Shown here: piece after piece, positions 37,745 through 50,000 of the stretch
How the letters are laid out: each line of letters opens with the position of its first letter
How positions within the stretch are numbered: the stretch's first letter is position 1
Assembly (NCBI GenBank): GCA_024734555.1
Contig: JANPWX010000544.1
Span: 1,851,757-1,915,756, forward strand
DNA: 64,000 bases
Reading direction: 5' to 3'
Source of the DNA: Trochalopteron elliotii
Lineage: Eukaryota > Chordata > Aves > Passeriformes > Leiothrichidae
Notes under the pieces: model-generated
Databases searched by the model: none
What the model was told of the DNA's origin: nothing
The model's input: the letters and a program-made list of their open reading frames with translations, nothing else
Position numbers and translations under genes: made by a program

Positions 37745-38522
37745 AGTTTGGACAAAGCTGTGAGGCACAGGGTGGGATTGTTGGGGTGTCCTGTGCAGGG
37801 ACAGGAGCTGGACTAGATGATCCTCGTGGGCTCCTTTCAACTCATGAAATTCTGTAATTGGTTCTGTGATTCTGTGGTTCTGACTCTGTAATTCTGTAAT
37901 TCTGTGACTCTGTGACACTGTGGTTCTCTGGTTCTGTGGTTCTGTGACTCTGGTTCTGTGACTCTGTGATTCTGGGATTCTGCAGTTCTGTGACTGTGGT
38001 TCTGTGATTCTGTGATTGACTCTGTGATTCTGACTGTGATTCTGTGACTGTGATTCTGTGACTGTGATTCTATGATTCTGCATTTCTGTGATTCTCTGAT
38101 TCTGTGATTCTCTGATTCTGTGATTCTGTGACTGATTCTGTAATTCTGTGATTCTGCAGTTCTGTGATTCTGTGACTGTGACTCTGATGTGATCTCTGAT
38201 TCTCTGATTCTCTGATTCTGTGACTCTGTGACTCTGTATTTCTGTGACTCTGACTGTGATTCTGTGACTGTGATTCTGTGGTTCTGTGACTGTGACTGTG
38301 ATTCTGTGACTCTGTGATTCTGTGGTTCTGTAATTCTGTGATTCTCTGATTCTGTGACTCTGTGATTCTGTGACTCTGACTGTCATTCTCTGATTCTCTG
38401 ATTCTGTGACTCTGGGACTCTGTAGTTCTGTGACTCTGACTCTGTGATTCTGTGACTCTGTGATTCTGTGACTCTGTGATTCTGTGGTTCTGTGATTCTC
38501 TGTTTCTGTGGTTCTGTGGCTC
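37745..38522 (+). mobile_element. CR1 3' end with an enormously expanded octamer tail
   Basis: 37745-37845 is a CR1 3' end on plus: tttggacaaagctgtgagg, gtgggattgttggggtgtcc, tgtgcagggacaggagctgg, gatgatcctcgtgggctcc. CR1 elements normally end with a few copies of an 8-bp unit such as ATTCTGTG. Here that tail runs from about 37846 to 38522, roughly 680 bp of ttctgtga-type units with many variants (gttctgtg, actctgtg, attctctg). The minus-strand frames rich in SQSHRITE repeats (37712-38540) come from this array and are not genes. Confidence 0.9.
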
Positions 38523-41500
38523 AGAGGGGCTGCCTGTCACCCTGAATGTCTAACGAGGCAGCAGTTCAGGGCAGAGGAAGACATCAAACCCACTGATGCC
38601 TGAATTCATGCCCCTGAGAGTGCAAAGGAAATGCAGCCCCAATGAGCTGTACAGCACAGCAAATTAATGTATGCTGGTTTGTATATCTGCCCATTGTCCA
38701 GGGGAACTCTCCATTTCCTCTGGGGATCAATAATGAATAGGCCTATAAGGGAATGTTGTGGTGGCAGCAATTTCTCTTTTCCTACCATTTAACTCTGAAC
38801 AATATGGAACCAAAACAACAAGGCAGCCTTTCAAAGGCTGGCAGTACAATGCACCCTATAGGACATCAACCCATAAACTGAGGAGCATGAGGGAGACCTT
38901 TGCCCTGTGGATGCTGAGAATTCCTCTCAGTTCCTCTGTCCTGAGAGTTCCTTTATCATCTCCAGTGCAGAAGATCAGAGTCTGAGATACTGTCCTGACA
39001 TCCCACCACACCCAAGTGTCACTACCCTGCTTTCACTACCAGCAGATGGCAAGGCCAAAACTGAGATAAGCAAAAGAATTTATAACAGGAAAGATTACTA
39101 AATTAGGCTGCTCTGGGCTCTCCTCTCTCTCTTTAAGCCTGGTTAGCTTAGCTCTGAGTTGAAGGAGACTTCTGGTGACACCAGATGTATTGGTCAGCGT
39201 GGGAATTAAAGAATCAGCAGCCCCAAAAAAGGTTCTGCAAGGCTTTAGCTTGGTGATTGATTCAGGTGAGGTGTTTATCCTGAACCTCACCATCAATGAT
39301 ACATCACTATTATCCATCATTGGTATTCCAAGGATGCAAAATGAAGGAGTTCACACTCCATCAGAAATGTCCAGAACCTGTAACAGCAATCCCAGAGTCA
39401 CTGGACAAAGGCTTTGGTGTTGCCCTTGTACAGAGTGTGCAGTGCTGGACCCTGGATTAAAGATTACCCTTGGCACAGGTAGGCAGAGAGGGAGAAGCTC
39501 AAAGTTGCACTGCTCAGTGCCAGAGCACAAATCCAGGTAGTATTTCAAAGCCTACATTAATTTCAAAGTACAAAGATATTGTACAGTGGAAGGGCAAATG
39601 GCCTTGAACAGCAGCTGTGCCAACAATCCTCCATGGAAATCAAAACCAGCTCAGCTTTAGCTCTTCCACTAATCTCACTTTGAGCACAGAATTTTCATCT
39701 CTACTGCCCTGAGTTTCTCCTGAGTGCTGGACAGATTTGGCAAATGAAAAGTGAGATTTATACCCAGAAAAAACTCCTTTCCTCTTCTTTTGTCCTTCTG
39801 CCAGAAACCCACCAGAAAGCCAAAGATTCTGTCCTGGAGGAGGTTAAAACAAATTGGGCACATATTCCTGGGATGGGAGAAGGCAAAGCTTTCCCTAGGG
39901 AGCCTCAGCCTGTGTTTGCAGACCTGTGGGATGTTGTGGTGCCTGTCTGGGGAGCCTGCCCTGGCTGATATTGTGCACCAGCTCTGACAGAACATCAGGA
40001 CATAAGGCTGGTAGTTTATTTTTAATAGCAAATAACCACCATAGTTATGCACAAAGTTCAAGAGGAAGCAACCTCAGCAACCAGAAGAAGAGTTCATGAC
40101 TTCATCACTTATCAAATTAAATTAATAATGACATTTCACCAAGTGGGTCTGAGTATTACTTTTCAAATACAAAGTAGACAACAATTAAAAAGGCAAAATG
40201 TACAAGATTTCAGAATTTCAGAAGATTTGTACAAGAGATCAGAATAGATAAAACAGATCAGAACAATCCCATAGGAATAATAAGGAGACATCAGCCTTAT
40301 AAAGAGTGACAGAATTCCTGATGGGAGCTGTTTGGAGCTGGATGGGGGAACCTTTGACAAGCCCTGCTCAGCAGTCTCCTGTTTTCCTGAATTCCCCTTC
40401 CCAGGGAACCCTGCCGTCCCAGGAGTTGTCTCATGCTGGGTGTTTCATCTCACCCTGCACTTGTCTCATCAGAGCAGGGCTGATATTGCCCAAAGTGACC
40501 CAGAGAACTGAGCTCAGGTCTCTGTGACTGGTTGGGAAAGCCAGGAGGAAACACCACAGCCATTCCAAACCTGTAAATCCATCCCTCTGCAGGCTTGGTT
40601 TATCTCCTCGCTGATGGATCCGGGGATGAAACAGTGAAATTGTTCACAGAATCATCAGGGGGCTCGTGGTAACTCCTGGCTTTGCCTTTCCAGAGACCCA
40701 TGGTGCCAGTATCCTTGGAAAGGTCCCACTGGGTGGGATGAGCTGGGAGCAGCACAAAATGAGATGGGCCAAGAGCAGGGAGCTCCCAGGCACTGCCCCA
40801 GGCAGTCCATCCCTGCCACACTCTGCTCCCTCCATGCTGACACAGGATTTTAGGGATTAATCACTCTCTCTGAGAACTCCTGTTGAGCTAAACCCTTTTG
40901 CTCTGTCCTTACTCGACAGAAAATCTGCCCAGACCAAGGGAAGTTGTTTAAAGCACAGGAGTCTCCAGGACTGAGCAGAACAGGATCTGTGCAGCCAAAA
41001 ATAAATGTGAGGAATAGCAGGAAGGGTTCCTGTGCTGCCTCACACAGCTGGGGGTTGCTGCAGGCTCAGCCACACTCTGGCTTTCCTTCACTGCTGGAAA
41101 AGAAGCAGGTTATTTTGCTTTCTCACAGTGCAGCAAAAATCAAGAGTTTCCAGCAAGATCAGTAAGATCTCTGCTTTTCTGAAACGTGCAGTGAGGGAGC
41201 AGCTTTCAGTCTGCCTTTTTTCCCCTCAGATTCCACCACAAAACATGTAAACAGCCAGAAGAAAATAAATGTTCTCAGCCATACAATGGACAATTCAAAG
41301 ACAGGCTATTGTCTTCAGCCAAGCACAGCCTTAAACCTGTGTGAGTGAGAGGCAAAGCTTGTCCCGAGTGCACAAACATGAAAATAACCCAGACATGATC
41401 CATTTGCAGAGAAAAAATGTGGCAGGCCAAAAGGTTACCTGATTCTCTTTGCTTCACACCGTGTAGCAGCTTAAATTGTGTTTTAAAGGTCCTCAAGGCT

Positions 41501-41624
41501 GACATCATTGTTTACATTGACTTGAATCATCCTTTAATTGTAACAAACCCCTTCCAAGCAGCCCAGCTCAGCTGCTGTGTCATGCAGAGAGAGCTGACAC
41601 CACTGCCTTGCCTCATCCACGGCC

Positions 41625-42197
41625 AGAAAGAGCTGGGGAAAGAGATCTGGCCTCAGAAAGAGCTGGGGAAAGAGATCTGGCCTCAGAAAGAGCTGGGGAA
41701 AGTGATCTTGCCTCAGAAAGAGCTGGGGAAAGAGATCTGGCCTCAGAAAGAGAGCTGGGAAAAGAGATCTGGCCTCAGAGCTGGGAAAAGAGATCTGGCC
41801 TCAGAAACAGAGCTGGGGAAAGAGATCTGGCCTCAGAAACAGAGCTAGGAAAAGTGATCTTGCCTCAGAAAGAGCTGAGAAAAGAGATCTTGTCTCAGAA
41901 AGAGCTGGGAAAAGAGATCTGGCCTCAGAAAGAGAGCTGGGGAAAGAGATCTTCCCTCAGAAACAGAACTGGGAAAAGAGATCTGGCCTCAGAAACTGAG
42001 CTGGGAGAAGAGATCTGACCTCAGAAAGAGCTGGGGAAAGAGATTTTGTCCCAGAATGAGCTGGGAAAAGAGATCTGGCCTCAGAAACAGAGCTGGGGAA
42101 AGTGATCTTGCCTCAGAAAGAGCTGGGAAAAGAGATTTTGCCTCAGAAACAGAGCTGGGAAAAGAGATTCTGGCCTCAGAAAGAGCTGGGAAAAGCA
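41625..42197. repeat. 30-bp minisatellite, about 19 copies
   Basis: The unit is aaagagctggggaaagagat followed by ctggcctcag (30 bp), with variants in which gg becomes ga, ctgg becomes cttg, or extra bases shift the frame. In the regular part the plus frame reads K-E-L-G-K-E-I-W-P-Q over and over. Frame-shifting variants inside the array and the lack of domains on either side argue against coding. Confidence 0.95.
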
Positions 42198-45100
42198 TTT
42201 CTCCCCACACCTATGCTCTGCATTATTATTTCTCCTGACACTCCTCATGGGTTGGGAAGAAAAGCAATGGAAGCTCCTGAAATCCTTTCCCTTATCTCTG
42301 TAAATCGTCATTAATTGAGGAGTGAAGCAGCAGTGGGTGCCCTCCCCAGTGGGAGGGGATGTCCCTGTGACCCACTGGGGCACCTGTGGGATTTAATTTT
42401 CTGCAAGGAAAGGCAGAGACACCTTGAGTTTTGCAGCAGAAACTCCCCAGAGCTTTACTTCCCTCCTTCTAGCGTGTGCCTCCCTGCTCCCAAGGGCCCT
42501 GGGCAAGCTCTTCCAAGCCTTTTCCTGCTCCTGGAATCAGGATTGCCCACACCAAGGGCTTCCAAGTGCTACTGTGGATGTGTGTGATGGCTCCTGTGGG
42601 AGCTGCTCCTGGCAGCTGCATCACTGAGTGGAGAAGCAGAGGGGAAAATCACATTTTACAGCTCTGGGGGAACACTCTGTAGGAGGTGTCTGCACATTAA
42701 AGGTCTGAAACGCTGACCCTTGCACTACCCATCCCAAAAACTGGGGAAATCCAGGCTCAGGAGCAGCTTTCAGGGTGATCCCTATTGCTACAAAGGTTTA
42801 AAAGTGAGGCCTTTTCAGTAGCTGTGAGGAATTGGGGAGGAGATTCTGGGCAGCCCCACACTCATATCCACACTCATATCCCCACTGCAGCTCCTGGGGG
42901 TTGGGAGGAAATTGCTTTAACTCCTCAACGAGTGTATCCAGCCCTGATTTCACTTAATGAGCGCTGGATGAGGAGCAAACAGGATGAACACCTCACAGCT
43001 CAGCTGTTCCTGTGTGTGTGTGGAGTATCCCTGGGAGCAATCCCATTTTCCTCAGGGCTGGAGAGGAATGGGCAAAGCAGCCCCGTGGTGGTTGCTGCTT
43101 TTCTTGCAAGCTGACCCCAGTGTATCTGTGAAGAAGACTTCCAGGTGAGCAATTTCTGAGCTGTGGGCTCTAAGGAAGCAAACATTTTGGCTGAGGTGCT
43201 TTAGATTTGTGGCCATTTTGTAAAAATGGAACAGGTAATGACAGGGTCAGGCTTCCTTGACCCTCAAATCAAGAACAATCCCAGCAGGGCTGAAAACTCC
43301 CCTCTCCACTTCCTTGGCAATCACGTTCCCACAGTTCAGAAAAACACAGGAAGATCTAAGGAAACCTATGTGGAAATGAAGAAGACAAAGGCAAGTGATC
43401 TGAAAATAGAAGGCTGGTCCATATATTTCCTTTACATTCTGGGCCTCCGTTTGGGTTTTGGCTGAAAACTCAAATTTTGAAGATTTGAGGGCCATGTGCT
43501 TTTGCCATTCCCTGCAGGGCACAAAGGAAAAGTGGCTTTTTCAGACTGCCATCATTTGCAGGTTCTTTCCTTGTTGCTCAATCAAGACTCAGTGCTAAGA
43601 CTTTCCTGCCTTAGGGCTAAAACAAAAGCCCTGGTCACACACAGCCCATATATGAGGTGTGACCCCTCCTGCTTTTCCTGATACTGGGGGGACTTGCAAG
43701 AATGATTTCTTGTAAAAATTCAGTGCAGCAGGAACATGAAGAGCTGGCAGAAAACAAGAGATTCAGCTGCAGGTCTCAAGCAGTCCCACTTTGGTTTTAT
43801 CAGAAATTTCTGTACCAGGAAGAATTATAAAGGCAAAATTCATTTTGGGACAGAGAAGAGAGACTGTGCAGACCTCTGGTGTGGAAGGGCTGGGAAATTC
43901 CTCTTGGCTTCTCCTAATGTAAAAATTCAAGGAATCCTGAGCCCTGAGGGGAGTTTAGGAGACATCCAGGAAAGGGGGGGAGAGCAGGAGCGGGATGTAG
44001 GATGTAGTGGGGACAAAAAGTATGTGCTGCAAAGTCAGACTAATCCAAGGACTTGGGGATGAGAGAATTGGAGTGAGTCATGAAGATGTCCATGCACTTA
44101 CTCCCTCTCCATCAAAAAATAGTTCCCAGATTGCTCCCTGCCCATTAGAGTGCAAAGCCGTGTTACACTGTTAGTAAGAGACTAGAACAGAAGTTAACAG
44201 TGGCACAGGCAGCAGCTCAGCTCCCTCCACGTGGGAATTCCCTGCTCCCATTCCCACAGCCTTCGGAAGCGTGTCCAGCACTCGGCAGGGAGGAATTTGC
44301 ACAGAATGGACACCCATCAGTCCTGCCCATCACAGCCTCAGGAGATCAGGCTGACTCTGATCCTTCCCCACTCGAGGAAGGGGCTCCTGGATGAGCCTCT
44401 GAGGTCACACATCGTGCAGAAACCTTGATTCCCATGGTTTGTGCTGATCGTGCTTTGCTCCTGATAATTGCAAGCTCTGCTCCAGAGTCCTGCTCCCTGG
44501 GGCAAGCCTCAAGCAGGCCCTTCTATCAAATGCCATTTCCAGATAAAAACCTGGACTGGGGCATTTTGGCAGCTTCTACTCCTTCCTCTGTGGCGTTAAA
44601 AAGAAAATGAAAGAAGCGCCTAACAGGGAGCTCAGTTCTGTATTACACACAATTTATCCAGCTTTTTTTGGGCAGCCAGTTGTCCTGGGGGTTGTGATGA
44701 AGGAAGAATGGGAATGTCCTGATGGGCACTCAGAGCCTTCGTGTCCTGTCAGTCCTGGGGGCTGCTTTCTGAAGGAAAGCACTGGGGACACGTTTATTTC
44801 AATCCTGGCTGTTGTTTAGATACTCCAATATCCCTTAATTACTTCCACTCCTAATTCCCATTCCAGTAACATCAGGCTGGTTTGGGGAAAAAAAGAAATC
44901 CCAAAGTGAGCGTGTGAGGCTCAGGGGGGCTGTGCTCACTTTGGAAGCCCAATGCTGCCTCCTGGAAATCTCCTGTGCAGCTTTAAAAAAATGCAGGTGG
45001 CTGCTGCTGCTGCCCCCAAAACTCTCCTGCAGTGAGAACTGAGAGCATCTTCTCTGTGTCCCCTGTGCTTTTGCTGGTGACCAAGTGACCCTTCCTGCAT

Positions 45101-48100
45101 CACACCTGCAAATGTCTCTGGAAGCACCAGATGTGTCTCATCCCTCAATAGATGTGGGATAGAGCAGGTTCTCACCCTCCTCCAAACTGCACTGGTGATC
45201 TGGGACACAAACCCCCCAAAAAAACCTCAGATCACCTTCCCGTGGCTGTGCCTGAGGAATCTCCCATTGGGCTTGGAAACCTTTTGCTCGTGTGCATAGT
45301 AATGATATAAATACATAATAACAACATCAATATTCTGTATTCAGCCCCATCTGAGACATTAATTCAAAGTGCAGTAGATTGAGTTATCACTTTGTACAAA
45401 TAATTAGTCATAAATGAACAATCCAGGGAATGTGTGAAAGGGCAGGAATGACCCAAATGGAGGGGTCCCATTGCTCTTACTCAGAGCAGACCAATGCTCA
45501 CAGATAAATATTTTGTACAAGTTTTAAAGACAATACTGCAAGTTCTTACACCAGAAACCTCCAACAAACCATCTGGTTCATTTTCTCAGTGTTCTTTTGG
45601 GTACGATGCTGTTTTTTTAAAAGTTCAGGGAGCATTCAGAAATATTTGACATTTTTTTCCTTGCCTTAAATGGCTGAACTGGTATAAAGAGATTTCCAGT
45701 TGGTTTCAAATGTGGCAGCTTCAGCAGGAGGTTCATATATCACCAGCCTAAAAAAGGCTCCTCTTGCTTTTTATAACATTTTCCCACAGCAAAGCAAATG
45801 TTTGGGAATAACACCAATTAGGACACACGTTTTTTTGGGAAAACAACCCCTGAGTGCCTCTGCCTTGGCACAGCCACACTCATCCTGCTGGACTCTGTGA
45901 CCATCCTGGCTGGAAAACCAGGAGGAATCTGAGCTCCTGAAGCTTTTATCTCCTGATACATGGTTTAATTGAAATCTCTGTGTTAACAAGCTTCGTTGCC
46001 CAGCCAGTATATTCAATTTGTAGAAGACATTGCAAAATTAAACCACGCCAAAAAAAAAAATCAATTTCAAACGTGCTTTAATTTCAAAGCCATCCAGCAG
46101 GACCTAATTTTTAGTCTTCAATCTTTAATAATTCCCAGTGTTAAATCACTGAAATGGGTGAATTTATTCCGATATCCAAAAAGTAACTTGGATTGCTCAG
46201 ATATTAAAAACCTTGTGGTGATCATGTCAGCGGGTAAAAGATACTGAATTTTTCATGCACAATTTAAGGTGTAAGAATTTCTTTGCAGATTGTTTTTCCC
46301 AGGGCTGGTTATGAACCATCCCACTCCATACCTAAAACCTGTGCCAGCTGTTGGCATCTGCACCATCATTATGACCCCATCAGTGGTGATTTCTGAGCAG
46401 CAAGACCCCAGCCAGTGCTCTGAGGAGTTGAGAATAAGCTGAGCAAAGAGCAAAAAGAAAGTGGAAATTTAATAATACTCATGGAGCTAAATGAGGAAAT
46501 TTAAAGATGTATTTAGAGCTGTATTTTAGAGCAAGGTGGGAAATCACTGGGATTATGTTTGTATGGTCTCTTCCCCCTGCTGAAAGCACCAAATAAGTCA
46601 GGAATTGTCCAAATGAGACCTGGATAAATGTAATGGCCAGAATTCCATCAGTTTCATTGCTGGAGATGAAGTTGGAGGGGAAAGTGGCTGAGGAGTTGAT
46701 ACCTTGGTACTGAGCAGCTTCCACAGTTGTAGTGTAGGACTTTCCTTCTCTCTGCATTGCAGATGGAATTGTTTGGATTGGAATCAGAGGCAGCCTCCTC
46801 AGCACAGCCCTGCCTAATTTTGGCCACAGAGATGCCAGGGAAGGTTTAACTACAGCTGAGGGATAACCCAGGCTTTGGGAGGTCGAGCAGAGCTTCACTG
46901 AGCTCAGTGCTGGAGAGGGACTTTGAGGGCAAGGTGGTGAGGAGTCAATTCCTCAGTAACACCAGGGCTATCCCAAATCCTTGGCCTTCCTCTGGGTCTC
47001 CCTCTGGCTTCCAGCCCAGTGAGGGCACCCAGAGGCTGTGCTGGTGTTTTATCTCTTCCTAAGGGTGAACCAAGCTCCTGACACCCACAGTGCAGCCCCA
47101 AGTCCCTCACCAGCCTTTGCCTACAGGGATGTTTCTGCCTTCCTCCCTCTGTCACAGGATGCAGACTTTGCCTTCTCCTGGCCTCCTGTGCCTGGCACTG
47201 ATGGCAAAAGGAATCTGGACCAAACTCCAAGGTTATCAGGGCTGAAATTATGAGGAAAGGAACCTGGTGAGTGAGGACCTGAGCAGGCTGAAATGTGGGC
47301 ACCATCTCCAGCCAGGCTTTTCCCCCTGAGCTCCCTGTGCTCCACTCCACCCTGGAGCCTCAGGAACACTTGGGCACATCACGTGTTCTCCCATCTCCCA
47401 GTCCCTGGTTATTATCCCTCTCTGATCCATGAGTTCCTGTGGGGATTTATGCCCCTGAAATCCACACTGGATTTCGGGCAGCTTTTCCAGCCTGTTCAGA
47501 GGTTGGAGCTCCCAGAGCTGCTGCTGCTCGTGTCAGCCAGCTGGAGCACACCTAGGGAATGCTCCCAGGGCTGCTCCAGGTGCAGCTCGAGGTGTGGGCC
47601 CTGCTGGCACAGGACACATTCCCTGGGGATACTGAGGATTCCTGCTGCAGGGGCTCCTTGTCACCTGCCAGCTTTGCTGCTTCAGCTCTTCCTGGAAAAG
47701 CTGGACAAGCCCTTTGGAGCACAACCTCAGGCTTAGCTATTTATTTATTCTGCAGGTAACTGTGGTGAAGGTGTGAAATTCCCCGGAGCTTGTGCCTGCC
47801 AGTCAGTCCCTTTCTGCAGAAGGAATACATTAAATCCCTGAATGAATCCAAGAAAATCAAGGGCAGTGATGCTCCACAGTGTTTCCAGAAGCTATCCTCT
47901 TAACTATGAAAAGATTACAATGTGCTGAAGAACAACAGCCTCGTGCTGTGCAATCCATCCACTACCTAAAAGAATGAAAAAGCCCTTTCTGTCAGAAGGA
48001 ATTCCCCAATAAACAAGAGCCCATCTCCCTTACACAATTTGCAGCGTCATGAATGAATAGCTCAGTAATCCAGCAAAATCCTCATGCTTAATGAGATAAT

Positions 48101-48814
48101 GAAAAGTCATACGGCAGATGGAAAAGCTCTCCCAAATCTCATTAATCTGCCTCTTGGCTTTTCTGATAGCAGCAAAAATTGGGAATAATTCCGGGAGGAC
48201 AGGGAGTTTGCTGCAGAGGAAAATGAGTTTTGGAGAGCAGGGGATCTAACCTGGCACCTGGGCTGAGAAGGGGAAGGCAGTGAAGAAGCACCACGTGAAC
48301 AAAAAATTGAAATATCAAAGAATCAGAACTGGAATATCCAAGAGAACGCCCGTGATGTCTGTGCCCACAGCTCCAGCATGAGCCCCGGGACAGCGGGATA
48401 GCCCAGACAGCTCCTCCTTTTAAAGCCTCAGCTCTGCCCCAAGTGATCAAACACAACCAGAAACCCTCCCACACACAGGGGGGAAAAAAGCCACAAATTG
48501 GTGAACACTCACAAGCTGCTATTTTTAATCAAGCGGCCAAACCTCGAGGGGAAACACCCATTAAAATCTGACCTTGATGTGCGACACTTTCGAGGAGGTT
48601 TCGGTTTTTTCCCTTTATTTTCCAAGATCAGTTTTAATGGAGCTGTGAACCCTGAGCCGCTCGGGGACAGAGCGGTGACACCGGGACTCTCAGGTGGGTG
48701 ACACCTCACGACGAGCACAAAAAGAGCGGAAAAGAGCAAAAAAAGCGCAGAAAAAGCATCCCGGAGCGCTCTCCTGAGCCCCCCCCGAGGGACGGCACGG
48801 CCATCCCGGGGGTG

Positions 48815-48881
48815 TCCTGTCCTGTCCTGTCCTGTCCTGTCCTGTCCTGTCCTGTCCTGTCCTGTCCTGTCCNNNNNNNNN
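48815..48881. repeat. (CCTGT)n pentanucleotide ending in an N gap, beside the exon-1 donor
   Basis: About eleven uninterrupted CCTGT units (48815-48872) are followed by nine Ns (48873-48881). The gap edge is 36 bp from the exon-1 donor, so the repeat lies at the start of intron 1; in the transcript it reads as a G/A-rich ACAGG repeat. The true length is unknown because of the gap. Confidence 0.95.
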
Positions 48882-48917
48882 TGCCCCGCCACCCCCGGGG
48901 ACACGGGCGGCTCTTAC

Positions 48918-48984
48918 CGTGCAGCAGCAGCAGCCCCTGAAGGGCACAGACGGCCAGGAGGAGGGTGCGGGGCCGGGGCAGCAT
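48918..48984 (-). CDS. Signal-peptide exon (exon 1) of a VEGF-receptor-like gene
   Basis: The minus strand has an ATG at 48984-48982 followed by 22 codons beginning MLPRPRTLLLAVCALQ and then a run of leucines. This is a basic start, a hydrophobic core and a small residue at the end, as in a secretory signal peptide. The frame stops at a strong donor: exon base at 48918, then gtaagag on the minus strand, leaving one base of the next codon (phase 1). Coding length is 67 nt. A short signal-peptide exon ending in phase 1 is the known first exon of VEGF receptors. The exon sits in a CpG-rich block with promoter-like motifs upstream. That it belongs to the same gene as the Ig exon 36 kb downstream is inference, from strand, order, splice phase and the absence of any other gene between them. 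It could be the first exon of another secreted or membrane protein. Confidence 0.6.
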
Positions 48985-49694
48985 CCCGGGGCCGGTCCTG
49001 GTGCGTGTCCCGAGCCAGCAGAGTCTCCTGGAAAAGTTTTCCTTCGCTGACAGAAGTTTTGGGAAAGCCGGAGCGGAGAGGGAGGGGAAGGACGAGGCGC
49101 GCAGGAGTTCCCACTTGTTGATTCTCCAGTTAAATTGTTCTTTCCATTCACTGCTTCATCCCGGGGCTGCGGGTTTTGTTTGCTTTCCTTCTTCCCGAGG
49201 TTTTTGTTGTTTTTTTTTTTTTTTTTTCCTTCACGTCCTTTCCGCAATCCCCTTATTCCCTCTTTCCCCCCTTTTCTCCAATCCCTGCGGTGTCCGGGGA
49301 GAGCCTTGCTCTGCCTCAGAATCCTCCCCAGCCCTCCTGGCAGGCGCAGAGTCACTCAAGGGGGTGAGAAAGCGAAGAAAAAAAAAAAAAACACCAGAAA
49401 AAGTTTGGCAAAAAGTTTCCTGCAGTCGGCGAGCGGCTGCTCTCAGCGGCACGGAGTTTGGGGGAAGGTGCCTGAGCCTCCTCGGGGATGGATTTCTGCA
49501 GGTGCCGCGGGGATGGGCAGGAAGGACAGATCTCCCAGCAGGACAGAGGGACAGAGAGCTGCCCGGAGCCCACCTGGCTCTACCTGCCCGGGGACACCTG
49601 CCCGGGCAGCGGGCAGCGGGGCTGGGGCATGGCCGGAGTCCCTCGGCTCTGCTCAAGGACTGTCCCCCTCCCCTCCTGCCTGCCCGGGCTTTGG

Positions 49695-49780
49695 CAGGAA
49701 CTTTGATGCGAGCCGGAGATTCTTTATAGGGACAGGAAAAAAAAAAAAAAAAGGCAAGGAGGAAGGAGAGACGTCACCAG
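49695..49780 (-). promoter_or_regulatory. Candidate core promoter: CRE-like, ETS and TATA motifs
   Basis: Reading the minus strand towards exon 1 there is, in order: TGACGTCT at 49776-49769 (7 of 8 to the cAMP response element), an ETS core (TTCC, GGAA on plus at 49761-49764), a second ETS core (GGAA on plus at 49735-49738) and TATAAA at 49728-49723. A start site about 25-30 nt further on would fall near 49695-49700, leaving about 710 nt of 5' UTR before the ATG. A TATA box with CRE and ETS sites is the published arrangement for the human FLT1 promoter; the similarity supports but does not prove the assignment. The long 5' UTR and the poly-T run between the motifs argue for caution. Confidence 0.35.
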
Positions 49781-50000
49781 CCGAGGCGAGGGGACTTCAC
49801 TCTCTCTCTCTCCCTCCCTGTCATTTCTCGGAGCTCCTGGATTTCCTGTTGCTGCTGCCTGAGATGGGGCAAAGAATTCCCGCTGCTTGCCGGCATCGCC
49901 TGTCCCTGCAGAGCCGGAGTTCGGGAGAGTCAGGTGGTGACACCTTCCCCCCGGGCAGAGAGGTGACATCTCCCCCCGGGGTCGGGACACCGGAAAGGGG

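Larger units (their letters stand above)
12431..48917 (-). other. Introns 1 and 2 of the VEGF-receptor-like gene, with exon 2 not located
   Basis: About 36.5 kb lies between the signal-peptide exon and the Ig exon. By phase, one short exon (about 90-100 nt, entering at phase 1 and leaving at phase 2, ending near a Cys codon) is expected here. I searched the plus strand for reversed Cys-plus-donor motifs (acctgca, acctaca, accggca, accgaca, acttgca) and found no candidate with a plausible Ig strand B. The interval contains two solo LTRs, two CR1 3' ends, several minisatellites, a 98-bp palindrome and short duplications, listed separately. The remaining sequence is moderately GC-rich and shows nothing else that I can name. 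Confidence 0.55.
48630..49990. promoter_or_regulatory. CpG-rich island around exon 1
   Basis: This block has dense CG dinucleotides (for example 48655-48800, 48885-49010, 49070-49110, 49425-49480, 49570-49720 and 49870-49990), while the surrounding DNA is CpG-poor. It covers the signal-peptide exon, the start of intron 1 and the putative 5' UTR and promoter. Such islands mark many vertebrate promoters. Long homopolymer runs (T at about 49208-49227, A at about 49379-49391 and 49737-49752) break it up. Boundaries are by eye. Confidence 0.6.

Noticed and set aside
37712..38540. Minus frames of S-Q-S-H-R-I-T-E type
   Set aside because: They are translation of the CR1 octamer tail array.
38750..39130. 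Possible further ERV-derived sequence (ttataacaggaaagatta and neighbours)
   Set aside because: I could not define ends, target duplication or family.
41625..42197. Regular 30-bp repeats as a possible CRISPR array
   Set aside because: The units are directly adjacent with no unique spacers, and the genome is avian.
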